The notes beneath the pieces are model-generated. The model was given only the letters and a program-made list of their open reading frames with translations. It made no database searches and was not told where the DNA came from. This document shows, in pieces, positions 59,876 to 64,000 of a stretch of 64,000 bases of DNA (position 1 is the first letter of the stretch; each line of letters begins with the position of its first letter). Both the position numbers and the translations under genes were made by a program. The DNA is from Hoeflea sp. (GTDB taxonomy: Bacteria; Pseudomonadota; Alphaproteobacteria; Rhizobiales; Rhizobiaceae), in the NCBI RefSeq assembly GCF_030682515.1, contig NZ_JAUXOD010000032.1, positions 1 through 64,000 on the forward strand, read 5' to 3'.

Positions 59876-60328
59876 TCAGGCGGCCGGACGGGCGATCTGG
59901 GTCGTGGGAGCGAACGGCCGGAACGCCGCGTTGCGGAGGCTTGTCGCCAGCATCAGCGTCATGTCATGCGGATTGTCATGGGGCTGGTCGAAGGCAATGT
60001 GATTGATCTCGACGCCGCCATGGTCCTGTTCCAGGGTCAGCCGCGCATAGATCGTGACCCCGCGCGGCCGGATCTCGAGGTCCAGCACCACCTGCGGCCT
60101 GCCGCCCCAGTCGAGGATATAGTCCCCGCCAATGCCGAGCTTGATCGTCCCGGGAAGGAAGAACATCTCCGCGGCCGAGGCCACCAGGTCGGCGAGATCG
60201 CCATGGCGCTCGAAGCGCAGCATCGCAATCAGGTCGGCCACGTCGATCAGCCGCAGTTCGGTGGCCACCGTGCAGATGGCGTCCGCGACAATTTTTTCCC
60301 ATTCGGCAGAGTAAGGAGACTGTTTCAT
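59876..60328 (-). CDS. Conserved uncharacterised protein of the rhizobial flagellar cluster
   Basis: 150 residues, no membrane segment. It has a helical N-terminal half ([39 protein letters not shown]) and a beta-rich C-terminal half ([20 protein letters not shown]). It overlaps flhB by 4 bp on the same strand and is the last gene of the fliM-fliN-fliG-flhB unit, a position held by an unknown gene in other rhizobia. A flagellar role is inferred from context only. Confidence 0.78.
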   Translation of the reverse strand: MKQSPYSAEWEKIVADAICTVATELRLIDVADLIAMLRFERHGDLADLVASAAEMFFLPGTIKLGIGGDYILDWGGRPQVVLDLEIRPRGVTIYARLTLEQDHGGVEINHIAFDQPHDNPHDMTLMLATSLRNAAFRPFAPTTQIARPAA

Positions 60329-61410
60329 GAAAGCTTGCCCGCGGATTTGGATTTCGACTTGACGGCATAGATCCGGTGCACCAACTCGGCCACAGCCTTG
60401 TAGAACACCGCTGGAATGAAATTATCCACTGAGACTTGCGCAAACATGGAGCGCGCGAGCGGCGGATCCTCGAACACCGGAATTCCGTGCGCTTCGGCCA
60501 CTTCGCGGATTTTCAAGGCGATCAGGTCCTGGCCCTTGGCGATGACCACAGGCGCGCCGCCTTCCTCGCGGACATAGCGCAAGGCAACCGCATAATGGGT
60601 CGGATTGGCGATCACCAGGGTGGCGCGCGGCACTTCGGCGATCATCCGCCGGCGGGCGCGGTCGCGGGCGAGCGAGCGCTGGCGCGCCTTGAGGATGGGG
60701 TCACCATCCGATTGCTTGAGCTCGTCCTTGATATCCTGCTTGCTCATCCTGAGATCCGCATGCCAGCTGTAGCGGGTCCAGAGCACGTCCAGGATCGCCA
60801 GCGTGGCGGTGCACAGCAGCACCACGATGATGACCTTGGCGGCAAGGCGGGCGATGTCCGGCGCCACCAGGGTGGGATCCATGAACATGAAATCCAGCGA
60901 GCGGAAGAACTCCCCCTGCATCACCGTGGCCACGATCGCCGACACGACGACGATCTTGGTCAGCGACTTGGCGAATTCCACCATGCCCTTGGCGCCATAG
61001 ATCCGGCCAAAGCCCTTGGCGATCGAGATCCGCTCCAGCTTGGGCTGGATCCTGTCGAGAACCGGGCTCGGCATGTTCTGCATCACCGACGCCGCAATTC
61101 CAAAGCCCATCAGCAGCGCGAAGGCCGGCAGCAGCACGGCCCCGGCCTCGAAGAACAGCACCTGGAACAGCGCCACGGCGTCGCCGCCGGTATCGAGCCG
61201 CCATCCGTCGGCCTGTTCGAACAGGTCCCGCAACGCCTCGACGAAGCGTCCGGCGCTGTTGGGCAGGAAAAACACCAGGAAGATCAGCATTCCCACGACC
61301 GAGGCGAAGACCGGGACCTCGCGGCTGAAGGGAACATTGCCCTTGTCCACCGCGTCCCGGATCTTTTTCTCTGTGGGTTCTTCTGTTTTGCTGTCCTTGT
61401 CGTCAGCCAT
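60325..61410 (-). CDS. flhB: Flagellar export apparatus protein FlhB
   Basis: 361 residues: charged N-terminus ([20 protein letters not shown]), four hydrophobic segments, and a cytoplasmic domain with the autocleavage site N269-P-T-H in [14 protein letters not shown]. FlhB controls the switch from hook to filament substrates of the flagellar type III export gate. It follows fliG by 12 bp. Confidence 0.96.
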   Translation of the reverse strand: MADDKDSKTEEPTEKKIRDAVDKGNVPFSREVPVFASVVGMLIFLVFFLPNSAGRFVEALRDLFEQADGWRLDTGGDAVALFQVLFFEAGAVLLPAFALLMGFGIAASVMQNMPSPVLDRIQPKLERISIAKGFGRIYGAKGMVEFAKSLTKIVVVSAIVATVMQGEFFRSLDFMFMDPTLVAPDIARLAAKVIIVVLLCTATLAILDVLWTRYSWHADLRMSKQDIKDELKQSDGDPILKARQRSLARDRARRRMIAEVPRATLVIANPTHYAVALRYVREEGGAPVVIAKGQDLIALKIREVAEAHGIPVFEDPPLARSMFAQVSVDNFIPAVFYKAVAELVHRIYAVKSKSKSAGKLS

Positions 61411-61422
61411 GTCAGCTCAGAC

Positions 61423-62484
61423 TCAAGCCGCTTGGGCTTCGTCTGAAGCCGGCGCCGGGGCGTTCGGATCGCGCAGCGTCAACTGGTCGAGGCCTGCAAG
61501 CCGTATCGCTTCCTGGGCGATGGTGCGGCGGGCGACGGCGATCTCGCGCGTGCTGACGCCTGCATCGCCGGATGCGAGATCGGATTCGATCATCCGGCGC
61601 TGGCGGGCGCCTATCGCCGACAGCAGGGCTTCGCGCAGCGTGTTGTCGGCGCCGCGCAGGGCTGTGGTGATAATGTCGCCCGAGATGTCGTTGAGCAGGG
61701 TCACGCGGCTGCGCTGCGGCATCAGGATGATGTCGTCGAACAGGAAGATCCGCGGCCGGACCTTGGCCACGGCCGACTTCGAGACCGTCTCGAGGGCGCC
61801 CAGCAGCGATTCGACATCCGGCTTGGACAGTTCATTCATGATTTCGGCGACCTTCACCGATCCGGTGTTGGCCTTTTCGGCCTCCATCTCGGCGACCAGT
61901 TCCCTGACCCGGACCTCGATGATCTCGGCGGCCCGCGGATTGACGTTCTTGAGCTCGACGGCGCGCCGGACGATGTCGACCCGGATCTGCTCGGGCAGTC
62001 GCATCAGCGTCCGTCCGGCGAACCCGGCCGGCAGCATCGAGACGATATAGGCGGCGGTTTGCGGGTGTTCGTTCTGCAGGAAGCGGCCAACCCGGTCGGG
62101 GTCGGAATCCTGCAGTCTGTCCCAGACGGAGGTTTCGTAGGCCTCGAACTGCGTGCGGCGGCCCAGAAGCCCGTCCACCTCGTCCGGCGTCAGCCCTTCC
62201 TCGAGAATGCCTTCCATCGCCTTGGCATTGTCCATCAGGCCGGTGCCCTCGCTGAACAGGTCCTCGAATTCGTTGACCAGCTCGACGAGTTCCTGCGGCT
62301 TGATGGTGCGCAGGTTCTGCGCCTTCTTGATGATCTCCTGCAATTCCTCGTATTCGAAGAATTTCAGCAGTTTCCCCGCCACGGGCTTCCCCATGGCCAG
62401 AAGCACGGCGGCTGCCTTCTCCGAAGGTGAAAGGGCGCCGCCGGCGTCGCTGCTTCCTGTGTCGAACTCGCCGTAGGGTGTCAT
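61423..62484 (-). CDS. fliG: Flagellar motor switch protein FliG
   Basis: 353 residues. Recognisable are an N-terminal FliF-binding region ([20 protein letters not shown]), the middle [20 protein letters not shown] motif, and the C-terminal torque domain with [20 protein letters not shown], which carries the charged residues that meet MotA. It couples stator and rotor. Its start overlaps fliN by 4 bp. Confidence 0.96.
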   Translation of the reverse strand: MTPYGEFDTGSSDAGGALSPSEKAAAVLLAMGKPVAGKLLKFFEYEELQEIIKKAQNLRTIKPQELVELVNEFEDLFSEGTGLMDNAKAMEGILEEGLTPDEVDGLLGRRTQFEAYETSVWDRLQDSDPDRVGRFLQNEHPQTAAYIVSMLPAGFAGRTLMRLPEQIRVDIVRRAVELKNVNPRAAEIIEVRVRELVAEMEAEKANTGSVKVAEIMNELSKPDVESLLGALETVSKSAVAKVRPRIFLFDDIILMPQRSRVTLLNDISGDIITTALRGADNTLREALLSAIGARQRRMIESDLASGDAGVSTREIAVARRTIAQEAIRLAGLDQLTLRDPNAPAPASDEAQAA

Positions 62485-63131
62485 GAGCCGGTCTTCTTCC
62501 GCTCTTCGCCAATGACTTCGATGATGCGCACGGCAAACTTCGTCTCGTCGGACTCAAGCACCGTGATTTCGCCGCGACCGATCAGCTTGCCGTTGACCAT
62601 GATCTCGACGGGCTCGCCGATCTTCCGGTCGAGCGCGATGGTTGCGCCTTCCGACAGGTTCATCAGCGAGGACACCGCCATGCGGCTGGTTCCCAGGATG
62701 ATCTGCACATCGATGGGAATGCCCAGCACGAGATCGATGCGGCTCGTGGTGCCGCTGGCGCCGGTGGTTACGGTCTTGTGGGTCTCCGTCGCGCTGCCGA
62801 AATCCTGGCCCAGGCCCAGGCCCATGTCCGAACCGAAATCGCCGCCAAAGGATGTGGCCCCCAGGTCAGGCATGCCGAGATCCGACGGATCGCCGATGTT
62901 GAAGGGGTCGTTGTCTCCTGCCGCAGCATCGCCATCGGCGAAATCCGCGCCAAAATCAGAACCGAAGGCCGTTGCGCCACCCATGCCATCCACGCTTTCA
63001 TTACCGAGAACCGGCTCCTGGCCGGCGTTTTTCTTCAAGACCCCGCGAAGGTCGTCAATGGCCCCGTCAATCGCGCTGTCGTCCGGCGCCATTGGATCAG
63101 CTTCACCATCAAGTGCGTCTTCGCCCGCCAT
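62481..63131 (-). CDS. fliN: Flagellar motor switch protein FliN
   Basis: 216 residues. The SpoA (FliMN-C) domain is at about 130-205 ([40 protein letters not shown]). An Asp/Gly-rich, probably disordered N-terminal extension of about 120 residues ([20 protein letters not shown]) makes it much longer than the 137-residue E. coli protein, as in other rhizobia. Part of the C-ring with FliM. Lies 60 bp after fliM. Confidence 0.94.
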   Translation of the reverse strand: MAGEDALDGEADPMAPDDSAIDGAIDDLRGVLKKNAGQEPVLGNESVDGMGGATAFGSDFGADFADGDAAAGDNDPFNIGDPSDLGMPDLGATSFGGDFGSDMGLGLGQDFGSATETHKTVTTGASGTTSRIDLVLGIPIDVQIILGTSRMAVSSLMNLSEGATIALDRKIGEPVEIMVNGKLIGRGEITVLESDETKFAVRIIEVIGEERKKTGS

Positions 63132-63191
63132 GAACCCTTATCCTGTTTCAAGCTTGCCCGGAGCCTGCCTCGCTGGCCCGGAGGCCCGTCT

Positions 63192-64000
63192 TCATGCGAA
63201 ATCCGTTTTCCAGTTCTCGTCAGGTCCGGCTTGTCGCTCGACCTTGACCATGTAGCGCGCCCCGGCGCGGCCGAGCGCGCAGGTATAGAGCGGCTTGCCA
63301 TTGGCGCTGAGCGTCACCGCGATGTCGCCGGTGTCGGCGAAGGCGAGCAGGTCGCCCGGCTGCAGGCGGCTGATGTCGCCCAACGGCAGCGGCGCCAGCG
63401 CCACCGCCGCCTGCAGACTGATTTGCGATTGTGACACCCGGTCGCTCAGCCGTTCCGTCCAGTCCTCGGCATTGGGGTTGGACTTCTTGCCTTGCGCCCG
63501 CGCCGAGATCTTCGTCTTGAGCAGCACCGCCTGCGGAACGATCAAGGTCAGCGGCGCGAAGATGGCGCCGAATTCGAGATCGAGCGTCACCGCCGCGGCG
63601 TGGAAGTCCGGGACCGGATCGTCGACCGCCTCCGGCAGTTCCAGTTGCGGCTTGGCCACGCTCGCCTTGGCCTTCGGATCCGCGGACACCAGGGTGCGCA
63701 GGCTGTCGTTGAGCTGCTCGAAGACCACCAGCGACATGTCGAGTTCGATCCCCGATAGCGGCCGCGCCGCGACGGAAAGCCGGTGGGGGTCGGAGCCGCC
63801 AAGCAGGCACTCGACGAGGCCGATGATCAGATTGGTTCCGCACAGGCTGCTGATGTCACCGGACCAGCCGGCGATGGTTGCATCGCAAAAGGCCGTGTCG
63901 GGGCTGAGCTCGGCAAGCAGCGCGCGGCGTCGTCCCTGGCGGATCGCGCCCGGCCGTGCATCGATCTCGACGCCGGTCGCCTTCCCAAACGCGGCTGCGA
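63192..64000 (-). CDS. fliM: Flagellar motor switch protein FliM (5' end outside the window)
   Basis: The frame is open to the right edge, so the N-terminus with the CheY-binding peptide is missing; about 269 residues are visible. They contain a FliM middle domain (GDISSLCGTNLIIGLVECLL, AARPLSGIELDMSLVVFEQL) and a C-terminal SpoA domain (AVALAPLPLGDISRLQPGDL, TCALGRAGARYMVKVE). The in-frame ATG at 63737 is internal. FliM receives phosphorylated CheY2. Confidence 0.92.
   Translation of the reverse strand, partial: AAAFGKATGVEIDARPGAIRQGRRRALLAELSPDTAFCDATIAGWSGDISSLCGTNLIIGLVECLLGGSDPHRLSVAARPLSGIELDMSLVVFEQLNDSLRTLVSADPKAKASVAKPQLELPEAVDDPVPDFHAAAVTLDLEFGAIFAPLTLIVPQAVLLKTKISARAQGKKSNPNAEDWTERLSDRVSQSQISLQAAVALAPLPLGDISRLQPGDLLAFADTGDIAVTLSANGKPLYTCALGRAGARYMVKVERQAGPDENWKTDFA

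Overview
The window is a continuous stretch of a high-GC alphaproteobacterial chromosome. The gene content points to Hyphomicrobiales, and within it to the Rhizobiaceae or a close relative such as Hoeflea; the genus is a guess. The main reasons are the chemotaxis/flagellar order icpA-cheS-cheY1-cheA-cheW-cheR-cheB-cheY2-cheD-cheT-fliF-visN-visR facing fliM-fliN-fliG-flhB, and the order murA-DUF2948-hisD-UPF0262-phosphatase-infA-maf-yacG-tRNA-Phe. I see no insertion sequence, integrase, prophage, plasmid origin or CRISPR array.

Layout. 1-3930: the C-terminal end of a PodJ-like polar protein, a TauE/SafE exporter with a coupled TIGR02186 periplasmic protein, and a small membrane protein. 3949-11091: the ligase-associated DNA repair set in two divergent arms (methyltransferase-Lhr helicase-PdeM leftward, exonuclease-ligase rightward). 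11156-20474: small membrane proteins, a histone-deacetylase-like enzyme, a MATE exporter, pyrD, and a LuxR-type regulator converging on a transporter-fused hybrid histidine kinase. 20708-25741: mscL, two aminotransferases, galE/exoB and a crotonase. 25768-30923: a DnaQ-exonuclease/CBS/DUF294 fusion and a small unknown protein, divergent from a DUF4212-sodium symporter pair. 31170-40193: small membrane proteins, tRNA-Thr, the murA-to-yacG housekeeping run, tRNA-Phe, a GST and an unrecognised protein. 40459-47004: an iron operon (nine-cysteine protein, imelysin, Bfd, Bfr, di-haem DUF1111 protein, second imelysin, DUF1513). 47736-64000: chemotaxis and early flagellar genes.

How the parts work together. 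The chemotaxis genes form one rightward transcription unit with stop/start overlaps at several joints, ending in visNR, the motility master regulators; the leftward fliM-to-flhB unit supplies the motor switch and export gate. The iron operon combines periplasmic iron handling (two imelysins, di-haem protein, DUF1513) with cytoplasmic storage and release (Bfr, Bfd). The repair set pairs a helicase, a single-strand endonuclease, an exonuclease and an ATP-dependent ligase.

The strongest anomaly is cheA. An in-frame TAA at 50304-50306 cuts the gene inside the P1 phosphotransfer domain, separating the phosphorylated histidine and helices A-C from helix D and the kinase core. The reading frame is the same on both sides, so this is a nonsense change, not a frameshift. 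Other points worth following are the nine-cysteine protein with a palindrome overlapping its promoter at the head of the iron operon, the TPR-methyltransferase leading one arm of the repair cluster, the exonuclease/CBS/nucleotidyltransferase fusion beside a sodium symporter, and tandem octamers upstream of visNR.
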